From the NCBI GenBank assembly GCA_910574455.1, contig CAJSYZ010000001.1, positions 3,393,424-3,457,423 of the forward strand: a DNA stretch of 64,000 nucleotides. Reading direction: 5' to 3'. Made by a program: the position numbers and the translations under genes. The notes below the pieces were generated by a model, which ran no database searches, had not been told where the DNA came from, and worked only from the letters and a program-made list of their open reading frames with translations. Numbering within the stretch: the stretch's first letter is position 1; the number at the start of each line of letters is the position of its first letter. The stretch comes from Trichaptum fuscoviolaceum. Taxonomy: Eukaryota; Basidiomycota; Agaricomycetes; Hymenochaetales; Trichaptaceae. Shown in pieces: positions 51,501 to 60,939 of the stretch.

Positions 51501-52904
51501 CTGATTGTGCTATTTTTTACACCATGATAGCTTGTAAGGGTTATTGTTTCTCCTTCATCCTCCCAGGGACTTAAGTTTTCATCATCTGGCAATTCGACGG
51601 TGTGTCTGGTGCAGCTTTGCGTCAGCAAGGCTCATAATATAGTGGTAGCAAAGACAAGAGCGTCAATGTTGCAGGTGAAGGATTTCCAACTTGAAGTTGG
51701 GTCTCGGCCCGGGAGCGTCACGGTAGTAGTAGCCTGAGTAGGTAGTCGGGATGATGATGATCATACTAGTATGAGTTTAATAATTGAGTCTAAATCAAGC
51801 TTCTCACTCACCATTACATCGACTTGACAGTACCAGATACTGATTCAGACGCAATGCAAGATTCAAACCTCAAACTCACAAATTGATCCTTTCTGAGTCT
51901 ATCCCTGCCACTGGCACCTCAAGACCTCCACCCTCTTCACCAATGAAAGTGGAATCATCTGTGTTGCGAAGCGCCCTGACAGGGCGTTTTGTCTTGTCGT
52001 TCCGCCTTGACGTAGCGGGCGAGTCTATTATGTCCGTTTCTTCACCAGAAAGACTCTCGTTCGGTCCTGCAGGAGCGTGAAAGAATGCGTCGCTGGGAGT
52101 CACGGTGGCGGCAGACCTGGACATCTTTGCGGTCTGCACACGTGTGCGAAATGGAAGTTCACCTTTGGAATCTTCTTTCCTAGCCTTTTTTGCAGGCTCC
52201 CTGTTTGGCTCATCCATACTCGCTGCTTCGCATTAAGGTGAGTCACAGTGTTCAACCTCCAAGCTTTGAGATCATCTGAAAATGTATAGGCAATGTTACT
52301 CACGAATATCCAAGTCTTTGTTGTGTCCATCTTCACAACCCGATACGTCTTTAACATCGTTCTTCGAGTCTGTTTATGCCAGTTCAAATGATCTGTGTCA
52401 TCACTGATCTAAAGTTGAAGACTTACTGCTAGCTTCGCCTTTTGGCTTTCTACGTCCACGTTTGCCAGTGAGTTTGGGCACTGTTGAGCCCATCTGGGTG
52501 CGTGTCTCAAGAGCCTTTGACAAGTTGTTTTCAAGCTCTACGGTCTCTAGCATCGCTGCTTCTTGGTTCTCTGCTGCAGTCACCTTCTTGCGAACCTTGT
52601 CAGCTGCCTCTTGTTCTTTTGCTGCCCGTTTTTGCTCCGCAGCGAGTTTTTTCCTCTCTTTCGCAACCGCGACTTGCTGGGCCGCAGCTCTGCGGAAGGC
52701 TGCCCGCTCTTCCTTCTGCTTTTCCTTCTCTTCCTTCTCCTTCAATGCCTCATCCCGCCTCTCTGCCTGCCGTACTTTCCTTTTCTCTTTTTCTTCCTTC
52801 TCCCGCAATATCTCCTCCTGTGTTCGTCTTGTTCTGAGTTGTCCAACGACTGCTCCGGGGTGCTTTTCGCTGTTCTTAGCTCTTGTCTGTCTTTGAGTTG
52901 ACAT
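48569..52904 (-). CDS. Multi-exon K/E-rich coiled-coil protein of an unnamed agaricomycete family
   Basis: Function unknown. Exon 1 (52904-52427) encodes MSTQRQTRAKNSEKHPGAVV, an RRTQEEIL motif, then a long K/E/R/A coiled coil. Exons 2 and 3 (about 52370-52303 and 52215-51880) are Lys-rich with phosphorylatable D/S patches. An exon at about 51615-51465 contains LSPWEDEGETITLTSY. Nine microexons follow (51403-50332), then a more folded region: LPPGTQAGWTHILLPSLFRA, LISSLWGKVFDSVEF, VAQRCSDSWRKKLFEKAEQS, IGKPIGALALAATAV and FFTESNWEKVRSRLLAY. The tail (49000-48570) is extremely acidic. From memory, the HPG...RRT start, K-rich middle and C-terminal W/GALALAA/W pattern resemble a high-copy agaricomycete family without a named domain. 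Whether it is a transposon passenger is inference. Exon joins are hand-made; the first three and the microexons join in frame. Confidence 0.65.
48651..48796 (-). repeat. Acidic-tail minisatellite (18-nt unit)
   Basis: Three perfect copies of an 18-nt unit (CTCGCCGTCGTCATCGCC on the plus strand; 48725-48742, 48743-48760, 48761-48778), a fourth variant at 48779-48796, and decayed copies upstream. On the coding minus strand each unit reads GDDDGE. Confidence 0.85.
50332..51403 (-). repeat. Array of nine phase-0 microexons
   Basis: Nine short exons with clear GT...AG flanks: 51403-51359 (45 nt), 51255-51178 (78), 51113-51081 (33), 51011-50970 (42), 50915-50883 (33), 50773-50708 (66), 50636-50571 (66), 50520-50453 (68) and 50391-50332 (60). 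All except the 68-nt one start and end between codons. Several encode degenerate forms of one theme, a basic cluster then acidic/Ser-Gln: NSKKRKLLRDTLSGSQ, NGKRKSPPDTDSQ, LSKKRKPSD, SNRKRQSLVADNE. The basic clusters resemble nuclear localisation signals. They look like tandemly duplicated, diverged exon-intron units. Confidence 0.65.
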
Positions 52905-52960
52905 TTTGTGCAGTGTTTTGAGACTTGTATGATGATAAGATGTGTCGAAGGTGCAAGTTC

Positions 52961-53170
52961 AAGATCAGGGAGGCGGGGGCGTCTATCTTAGACAAGTTGA
53001 AAATTTACGCCCACTACTACCGTGACTACTCTATGACTAATTTTAACTCAGGTTCAAGTTCACTGCCAGTGGCACTCCGAGTCCGAGTCACTGCCAGTGC
53101 TAGCAGCCTGCCAGTGCCAGTGAGGCTCAGCTGTGAGTCCCAATTGTCAACGTGTACTACTACTGAGGTT
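52961..53170. repeat. Palindromic-word mosaic upstream of the transposase
   Basis: Contains TTCAAGTT, CACTGCCAGTG, GACTCCGAGTC-like and GCCAGTGCCAGTG words packed together between the K/E-rich gene and the transposase copy. The 53052-53088 part recurs, inverted in word order, beyond the transposase at 57293-57338. Confidence 0.6.
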
Positions 53171-53182
53171 ACATTCAAGTTG

Positions 53183-56100
53183 ATGCCAGCGACACGGAAA
53201 AAGCACGATCCCTTTCATTTTCCACCAACTATTCGATGCACCTTGCCCGGCTGTAGTAGGACGTTCAAGAGTCAATCTGGAAGAGCAAGACATGAATATT
53301 CAGCTCATCCGACGTCATTCTTGGCAAGTTCTTCTGCCTGTGGTCACGAATATGAATCGTCACCTATTCGACCCATACGAGCTCCAAGTCCTCAACTTGG
53401 AGCTCTCCTGAGGTCGTCCGAACTTCCAACAGAGGGTCATTCTGAGAGCGGCTCTGACTCCTACGATTACGATATTTCCATGCTTACACAGGATATCTCG
53501 ATGCTCAGTATAGGCCGAGACGAGCTGCTTCAAGATTTGGACAGACCTCATTCTCTGTCCCATTCTGTCACCGGAAGTGACAGTGGCCGTTCTGAAGACT
53601 TGGATTCCGACATTGGAGATTATAAGGAGAGTGAGGATAACTTGAAGGTGTATCACAGATACTTGAATGGTGCGCGCCAAATTAATTGTTCCCGGTTTAC
53701 TGTAGCATTTTGACACCAAACATTGTGCAGCCACTCCATGCGATACAGAAGGGAACTTCTTAGAATATGAAGACTCACCCGCTCCGCGAAACGAATCTGC
53801 GTCAAATGACTGGTTTCCCTATTCGTGTCGAGCAGATTTTGAGCTCGCAGATTTTCTCTATTGAGAAGAGCAAATGTCTGCTGGGAACATAACAAAGCTT
53901 CTGGGAATCATGAAGGCTTATCAGCTGATTCAGGCGGCGGAGAATGTAAAATCTTGCGGATGTTCCAAATTGGATGCGACAGAGCCTGACGATGACTTAG
54001 ATCTGGGTTCAACTAGTACGCTACTCAATGGAGACGCGCAAAAAATGTATAACGTCATTGATGCTACGAAAGTCGGTGATGTGTCTTGGAAATCCTTTAG
54101 TAACTTCTACACAGACGACAATGGCCAAAAGGTGACAAATGAGAACACCGAGTCATGGAAGAGGAAAGAATATGATGTTTGGTATCGGGATCCTTTGGAA
54201 GTGATCCGGAATTTGGTGGATAATCCAGCTTTGGAAGGCGAATTCGACTATGTCCCGTTTCGTGAGTATCAGCCGAAGGAGGACTCTGATGACAACAAAG
54301 AACGAGTCTTCAGAAACTACATGTCCGGAAACTTTGCTTGGGAACAGGCTGTAAGTCATGAATCATGCAGCATTCAAAGTTGGAAGAAGTGTATTGATAA
54401 TCCTTGACTTAGAACAAAATCTTCGCCGAAGATAAAGCGGTCCATGGGTCTATGTTCGTTCCGGTCATCTTAGGGAGCGACAAGACAACAGTCTCCGTTG
54501 GAACTGGCAACAACGAATATTATCCGTTATATCTTTCAATAGGAAATGTATCTAACAAGGCCCGGCGGTCCCAAAAGCTGAATACAGTCCAGCTCGTAGC
54601 ATTTCTAGCAATACCAAAGAGTGTGTGTCAAAAACTGAGCTATTCATTTGTGTTCAAGTTCTGATGCTTTGCAGCTGAACGGCAGTATGAAAAGTCAGAT
54701 GACTTCCGTCGCTTTAGACATCAAATCTTTCATTCATCTATATCAAGAATCTTGAGTCCACTGAAGACAGCAATGTCCATAAACAATGAACAAACCATTC
54801 TCCGGTGCCCTGATGGTCACTTGCGTAGGTCAGTTCTCGGACTCGGCTCGTATATAGCCGATTATCCGGAACAGGTGAGTCTATGCGCAATATGCACTGG
54901 ATGGTGCTGCAAGTAAGTATTGTCCTTTCCAAAAATCACATCCAACTCGAGTTAGAGAAAATGACTTACTGTGGCCATATAGATGTACATCACCTCACAA
55001 GAATCTAGATAATCCGGAATTTGTTACAAATCCTCGAACAAAAGAGCTACACGAACGATTGATAGAACAGGTGGATGACAACAGCATAAGTAGAGCAACG
55101 GTTCGAAAAGAGTATGGGTTCCACCAAGATATTGTGGTAAGTGTTCTAAACTCTCCATACAATGTGAGCTGACCACGACTATGCTCCATAGCCCTTCACC
55201 AATGACTTTCCACGTGCAGATATATGCGATCTCATTTCTCCGGACCTACTGCACCAAATGATCAAAGGCGTATTTAAGGATCACCTTGTTGAGTGGATTT
55301 GCCAGAGCTTGACCACGACAGAGCTGGACGTTGTGGATAAAAGGTGCTGTTTTTTCACAAGTTGTTTAATGTGAATACTGCTGCTAATCTCCGCGTAGAA
55401 TCAGAGTTGCTGCTCCTTTTCCTGGACTTCGCAGATTTCCCGAAGGCCGAGGCTTCAAGCAATGGACAGGCAATGATTCTAAGGCACTTATGAAAGTATA
55501 TGACCTTTCTGTCTTGTTCGAGGCGGTGGTTTGCTGATATTTGATGCAACTTGCTTAGGTGTATCTTCCGGCTATTGTGGGCATTGCGCACGATGATATG
55601 ATTCGCGCATTGAGTGCATTTCTTGACTTCTGTTACCTTGTGCGTCGGTACACGATTACAGTCTCAACTCTTGATCAAATCAAAGCCTCTTTGGATCACT
55701 TTCACCGTTATCGGCAAATATTCATAGCTAAAGGCATCCGGGATAACTTCTCACTTCCACGACAGCATGCCATGATCCACTATCCTACAATGATCCCTCT
55801 GTTCGCTGCACCGAGTGGTCTGTGTTCATCGATCACAGAGAATAAACACATTTACGCGGTGAAGGAAACATGGCGACGCTCAAACAGAAATGATCCTTTG
55901 GGTCAGATGATCACAGCAAACCAACGTCTCAGTAAACTTATTGCATCGAGGGCAGACTTCAAGAGGCGTGGAATGCTGGAAAGTCCTCTGGCTGAGGCTT
56001 CATGGAGAGCTTTGCAAGATGTTCTGCGCAGGAATATGTCAGAGTCGGAGACAGATGACGCTCAGGCTGAGAGGACCCAAATTCGGAAGGAGCAGATGCA

Positions 56101-57161
56101 CCATGATCATGATACACCCGTAGCTGGCGCAGCTGATGATACAGAGGACTTCTTCGATGACATTGTGGGCAATAATGAACTCAACGAAATTGCAGACCTG
56201 GAAGATCCCGAAAGCTTAGTGCATGGGCCTCAGCATCTTGCGGTTCATGACATACTACATGCTGAACGCCAGATGCGCTTGGGTGGCAGAAATGACCCTT
56301 TGAGCTTGATGTTAATGGCTTCGAAGTCACGTAAGTATTAGTACTTAGTAACCCATGCTTTTGGTGCTGCACATCTGACTTCTTTGATATCATCCTTGCA
56401 GAGTCCAGTACGGTGTACCCTAAGCAACTTAACGCTCTTGCGGCGATAAAAGGCCATCCAGAGCTCCGAAAACTCCCACAGCTCATTAAAGACTACTTAT
56501 TCAACAAGTACGAGAAGCACAACTCCAACTTAAGGGGCTCCTCTGGCAGAGCCGAACCAGCAGTTGAATTGGACATAAGCAATGACTTTTCAATTTTCCA
56601 TTCAGCCACCGCTTTCTTTGCCTTCCGTGGCGAATCGATCCCTATAGAACAAGCAATGAGGGAGGTGATCAGGTCCAATCCCTCTTGGCGCGGAAAGGCA
56701 AGACGTGATGCAGCCTTGTTCGAGTTAATACTCGCAAAAAGGGGTTTGCAGGAATGCGAGTTGCCCGAGTTATGCTTCTTTTCTCCTTTGCCGTTAGTAA
56801 ATTGAAACGTCAGGAATGCGCTCTCATCCAATTTTTCAAGCGTGTTGGAGACTCGCCTGACCAAAAAACAAGTATGTGGATTGTCGAGCCGGAATATGAG
56901 TTAGACACCTTTACCACCTGTCCTGGTGTGAAAGCCAGTGGCAGACGTCACTACTACCACCGTGACTGCAAGGCTCCGAAGCTATTTGTGATAGGTATAG
57001 GGGATATCTTTCGTTTGGCTCACCTCCTTGGGGTGCCAAAGGGTGATGAATGTCCTCCAAAGTCATTGACACCCGAGGAGTCCTTGGACTTTTATGATAG
57101 ATTCTATGTTAACCGATTTGTAGACATGCACATGCACGAAACATTGTACGAAAGTAGATAA
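53183..57161 (+). pseudogene. Plavaka-type (CACTA-like) transposase, disabled copy
   Basis: Recognised from an extended set of Plavaka motifs in order: an N-terminal C2H2 finger (CTLPGCSRTFKSQSGRARHE), YHRYLNG, QMSAGNI, VPVILGSDKTTVSVGTGNNE, YYPLYLSIGNVSNKARRSQK, FLAIPK, GLGSYIADYPEQ, a Cys cluster CAICTGWCCKC, SPDLLHQMIKGVFKDHLVEW, FPGLRRFPEGRGFKQWTG, DFCYLVRR, FSLPRQHAMIHY, GLCSSITENKHIYAVKE and MWIVEPE. Introns lie at 53670-53730, about 54351-54413, 54624-54675, 54914-54982, 55138-55191, 55343-55399, 55498-55558 and 56331-56401. Two lesions break it: an in-frame TGA at 53862-53864, where relatives have an Arg codon (FLY*EEQMSAGNI), and a one-base frameshift in the A5G4 run at 56736-56744, between FELILAK and GFAGMRVARVMLLFSF. 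Conserved Asp in GSDK and IADY, and Glu in TENKH, are candidate catalytic residues. The family is established; the residue roles are inference. Confidence 0.9.
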
Positions 57162-57242
57162 TGATAAAAACAAACTCTTCATTTAGCACACAAAGTACAG
57201 TAGGCACGATGGTTGGAATTCTCTGTACTACGATGTCCATTT

Positions 57243-57262
57243 TACTACTAGTACTAGTAGTA
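57243..57262. repeat. 20-bp perfect palindrome
   Basis: TACTACTAGTACTAGTAGTA reads identically on both strands. Built from the ACTAGT word that recurs through the accessory region. Confidence 0.9.
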
Positions 57263-57279
57263 CTTACTAGTAATAAGTA

Positions 57280-57302
57280 GACTCCGACTTGGAGTCGGAG
57301 TC
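57280..57302. repeat. Hairpin, 10-bp arms, 3-nt loop
   Basis: GACTCCGACT, loop TGG, AGTCGGAGTC. Uses the GACTCCGAGTC-type word. Confidence 0.88.
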
Positions 57303-57308
57303 GGAGTA

Positions 57309-57328
57309 CACTCACTGGCAGGCTGGCA
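57309..57328 (+). repeat. 20-bp direct repeat, copy 1
   Basis: CACTCACTGGCAGGCTGGCA, identical to 60892-60911. The two copies flank the unrecognised gene at 57743-59674. Confidence 0.88.
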
Positions 57329-57442
57329 CAACTTGAACTTAGACCTTCAAGCTAAATAAACTTTCTATTTTATTTAATACAAGTAGTAATCAAGAAAACA
57401 TTCACATCACAATACCAACGTTTTCAAACTATACCAATACTA

Positions 57443-57481
57443 GTACTACTAATCTGCGCTGCGCTCGCAGATTAGTAGTAC
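57443..57481. repeat. Hairpin, 16-bp perfect arms, 7-nt loop
   Basis: Left arm 57443-57458 (GTACTACTAATCTGCG), loop CTGCGCT, right arm 57466-57481. It lies between convergent genes and could act as a transcription boundary or be a foldback-element remnant; neither is shown. Confidence 0.9.
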
Positions 57482-57742
57482 AGCACAGAGGAGCTTGAAA
57501 AGGGAGTAAACTGATGAAAAATATCAGTACAACCCTTCAAGTTGACAAATTGAATAACCTTCTCATAAACATAAATGAAATATTCGAATAGTAATAACTT
57601 GAACGGAATGTAGAATGAAAAAAAAAGCCTCCGAGTCCTTATTGCGTACTAGTATAGTAGACATTTGCGACACAGTACAAGCACAAAGTTATCCCACATG
57701 AGTGAGGGTCAATATCGTAGAAGCCGGACCTGCCTGAGCACC

Positions 57743-59674
57743 CTAGTTACTACCATCGCGAATGGGTCCCGAGCTGATGTTCGAAGAGTCGTCTCCAAGA
57801 GGATTAAGGTTTTCGAGAAGCGCTAGTAAGATTTTGTAGTCTTCACAAAAAATTGATTCACTACCAACTGCTGTGGAGACGAAAGAATCCATCTCGCGCT
57901 CTGTCGAAAAAAGGTTCTCGCGGTTGAAGTCATAATCGTCATCGGATTGGTGAAGTTTCTGGACTAAGCCACGTAAATCACCCTCGAGGACCTTGACAAG
58001 AGGGTTGCTGGCGACTACTCCCGCCCGTTCTTGTACTGTCGGTCGAACGTTGAGATGGAGGATTACGTGCATAAAGAGGTCGTCCGTAAGAATTAATAGA
58101 CATTTCTTGATCAAATTGAATTTGTTCAGGAAGGTCTGGCGTTCTTTGCGTAGTTCATCCTCGAACTTCTGCCGGTGTACAGCATCCTCCATCTTGCCCA
58201 CTTCACCAACAGTGTACAATTTGATGGATGGCTTTGTGGTATCCTGAACAGCATCCTCCTTCTCCACAGCGTCGATGACGGAAACAAGCTTGACGAGGTC
58301 GCCTGAGCGTGCCAATCGGTGGCGTACATCCACCGCTGAACCGTGTAGAAATACAGCGGAGTAATCAACTTCTACCTTCATTTTCGGTGTTCGATCTGCC
58401 GATGCCGAACCTGCCAATGAGTCTGGGATGGAGACTTCCTGATGAACTTGTGCAATGAGGGCATCTAACAAAACCAAACATTCCTTGCACGCGTTGTACG
58501 ACCATATAAGCAGAGGGACGAAGAACCTCAACGCTTGCACAGGACCCCCTATATTACCACTGGCGAGTCATTAGGGTCACGCCCGGAAGCCGTGCGCTGC
58601 ACTGTCGACGTGGACGAGTCAAGGCCTGATGTGAACACTGGCAGCGAAAATTCCATGGCGTGCGGGTGAGAGTAGTTGTCATTGGTAGTAGAGTTTTGGA
58701 TCGCCGTCGGAAGTCGAATCATGCCTCGACCGTGACGCGTACTAGCATCATTAAGGTAAGAGGATTCGAAGAACTTGTTCTGAAAGCAGGAGAATATGGA
58801 ATTCTGGTGTATCCACCTCCCATCCCCTTTTAAGCCAACTGGATAGAACACGTAGTGTGAGTGATAAAAGACCGTTACGCGATCCAGAAATTTCGACCAT
58901 CCGGTACCATTGATGAACCTAGTATAGTACTCTCGGCGTTCTCGCGATATGAACTCAGAACTTGGAAGGAGCTCCGCAAGCGCCAACACCACCATTAACC
59001 TTATATCGCCTACAGTGTTCCGAATAGCAAATTCAGCGGACGTCCACTGGCAATCACCGGAGAAGAAAGTCAGTACAAATATTATCACAACTGGTACACT
59101 GCCAGTGGCAAGTCCGAGTTGTAATGAATTTATGACTTACGTTTGTAAGGTGCACATCATTCAAGTCGCCCATGTACTTGAGGAGATTAGTCAAGTTCCG
59201 TACTGCCCGGAAGTTTATCAACAACTGCCTTTTCTTGACTTTGTCTAGCTCCTCTTGGTAATCATGAAGGGCTCGTCTTGTCTGTTGGACCACTATCTTA
59301 AAGATGGCCACCGTGGAGAGAAGAAGTTTGTCATTCTGGGTCGCATAACGGCGATAATGATTATGCCGTATCTCGTTAACTATCTTCGTGGAGAGTGTGT
59401 CAATGGCCTGGATTCCGACGTTCGAGTTCTTAGCGAACACGTCAAGTCGTTTGAGGAGATCGCCTTCGACGAAGCCTGTAGAGCCGTGAAAGTCTAGAGA
59501 AAGTAGACGACCATCTGTCTTCAATTGAGTCTTGCGCTCGATGTTAGATGATTTGAGTTTCCTACCACTAAGAGGATCCGCCTCGTAACTTGAATACGAG
59601 TCGTCACTAGTAGTACTGCCAGTGTCCGAGTCTGTATCATGGTCATCCGGATCGCTGAAGTAGAGGTATGACAT
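57743..59674 (-). CDS. Unrecognised protein, accessory region
   Basis: I do not recognise this protein. The start at 59674 gives MSYLYFSDPDDHDTDSDTGS, an acidic Ser/Asp-rich head, then a helical region (QTRRALHDYQEELDKVKKRQ). An intron from the donor after DLNDVHLTN (about 59143) to an acceptor at about 59040 joins WTSAEFAIRNTVGDIRLMVV. A second intron, 58557-58484 (74 nt, GTAATA...CAAG), keeps the frame from RDPNDSPV to ECLVLLDALIAQVHQEVSIP. Without that splice the frame ends at a TAG. The C-terminal exon is helical and charged and ends IRDGSN at 57743. No transmembrane segment, signal peptide or catalytic motif is evident. It lies convergent with the transposase copy and is flanked by palindromic repeats, so it may be a transposon passenger or a fast-evolving lineage gene. 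Confidence 0.55.
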
Positions 59675-59890
59675 TTTCAGAGTCTTGTCAAAGAGCAACT
59701 TGAATAGTGAAAGTGGGCTCGAGCTTTCAGCTCAGTGAGTACTTATACGGCAACAGGGGGATCACTAGCACACGCCGCTGTGGCCCCGTCGGTACTACTA
59801 TGTAGTAACTTGAGTTGAAACCATACCCGCAGGCTGCCCAGTGGTCGCCAGCACTGGTGGCAGCAGTGCCACAGTGGCACAGGACCCCAG

Positions 59891-59918
59891 CAACTTGAAC
59901 TTGAACAAGTTCAAGTTG
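59891..59918. repeat. Palindrome, 13-bp arms, 2-nt spacer
   Basis: CAACTTGAACTTG, AA, CAAGTTCAAGTTG. Perfect arms made of the TTCAAGTTG word. Confidence 0.9.
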
Positions 59919-59951
59919 AAGCCCTAGTACTAGTACTGCCAGTGCCAGCCT

Positions 59952-59978
59952 TAGCCTGAGTACTATATACTCAGGCTA
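59952..59978. repeat. Hairpin, 11-bp arms, 5-nt loop
   Basis: TAGCCTGAGTA, loop CTATA, TACTCAGGCTA. Perfect arms. Confidence 0.9.
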
Positions 59979-60337
59979 CTGCTCGGGCCGTGACACCGGC
60001 GCAGATGATCATGCCGGGCCTTCAAGTTCAAGTTGTCCGGATAATTGTTCTTTGAAAAGTTTGAGCTCAGGCTCTAGGCTTACTACTAGTAGTAGTAGTA
60101 GTACACTGGCATTCCAGATAGTATTTGAAGGAATCAAAATTTGAAAAATGTGAAGTAAATTTCCAGCTAAATCACCCCAAAAAGTGCGGAGGCCTGTTCA
60201 AGTTGCAAGTTTGGCTAACAATGCCCTATACTAGTAGTAGTATTCAAGTTGTTGCTGAATTCTTCTCTGAAAGACCGGGCGCCGATCCTGAACTTCGATT
60301 CTTTTTTCCGACCTAAGGCTTGTACCACTGCCAGTGG

Positions 60338-60362
60338 CAACTTCAAGTTCAACTTGAAGTTG
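60338..60362. repeat. Palindrome, 12-bp arms, 1-nt centre
   Basis: CAACTTCAAGTT, C, AACTTGAAGTTG. It directly follows the CACTGCCAGTG word at about 60327. Confidence 0.9.
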
Positions 60363-60891
60363 ACTCGGAGGCGGCAGACCCCGGCAGTGGCCCGGCACAA
60401 CTTAAAGGCCTGCCAAAGCTTTTATCGGATTTGGATAGTAACCATCCCCGGATCATGATGCAACCAACTTGAAGGCATGGCCCGGGTACGGAGTCCGGAT
60501 GAAAGGACTGCCAAAGGCCTGCCCGGCAGTCCGACTAAAATTGCGCTAAAAGTTCCCAGTCCCGCTCTTTTCCGAATTCTAGTACTACTAGTAGTAAGAG
60601 AATCCACAGTTCAAGTTGAAGTGTTTTGTCCGGATAAAACCCATCCATTCAAGAGTTTCCGGCAGGCCTAGCCTGAGTATGATACTACTAGTAGTAGTAG
60701 TACTATTCGGACTCCTCGGGGTCCTAGCGCCACTCGGAACTTGAGGCTCCGACTTACTAATACTATCTGAGACAGCATCATGATCAGTGATAAGCTGAGT
60801 TTCAAATTGTAACAAGTACTACATAGTAGTACATACTACTACGCCAAGGCTGCGACCCTGACCCTGTGCCCATCGCCGTGTCACTCAGGCT

Positions 60892-60911
60892 CACTCACTG
60901 GCAGGCTGGCA
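60892..60911 (+). repeat. 20-bp direct repeat, copy 2
   Basis: Identical to 57309-57328. Located 29 bp before the start codon of the next gene. Confidence 0.88.
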
Positions 60912-60939
60912 GACTCCGAGTCTAACTGCACAATAAACA

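Larger units (their letters stand above)
57162..57742. other. Intergenic with strong palindromes
   Basis: Between convergent gene ends. Holds a 20-bp perfect palindrome (57243-57262), a 10-bp-arm hairpin (57280-57302), a 16-bp-arm hairpin (57443-57481) and one copy of a 20-bp direct repeat (57309-57328). Otherwise AT-rich, with no gene. Confidence 0.7.
59675..60939. repeat. Dense palindromic-word region, no gene
   Basis: About 1.27 kb between two divergent genes, made largely from short self-complementary words: ACTACTAGTAGT (near 60082, 60225, 60583, 60680), TTCAAGTTGAA/TTGAACTTCAA (59899, 60021, 60340, 60612), CACTGCCAGTG-type (59930, 60326), GACTCCGAGTC (60911) and AGCCTGAG/CTCAGGCT (59953-59977). 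No convincing open frame. Both promoters must sit here. Confidence 0.7.

Noticed and set aside
56736..56744. Programmed minus-one frameshifting in the transposase
   Set aside because: The sequence does not fit the canonical X-XXY-YYZ slippery pattern in the incoming frame, and the copy already carries a stop codon, so decay is simpler.
58484..58557. Frameshift mutation in the unknown gene at 57743-59674
   Set aside because: A 74-nt intron with acceptable borders restores the frame, so a lesion is not required; kept as an open question.
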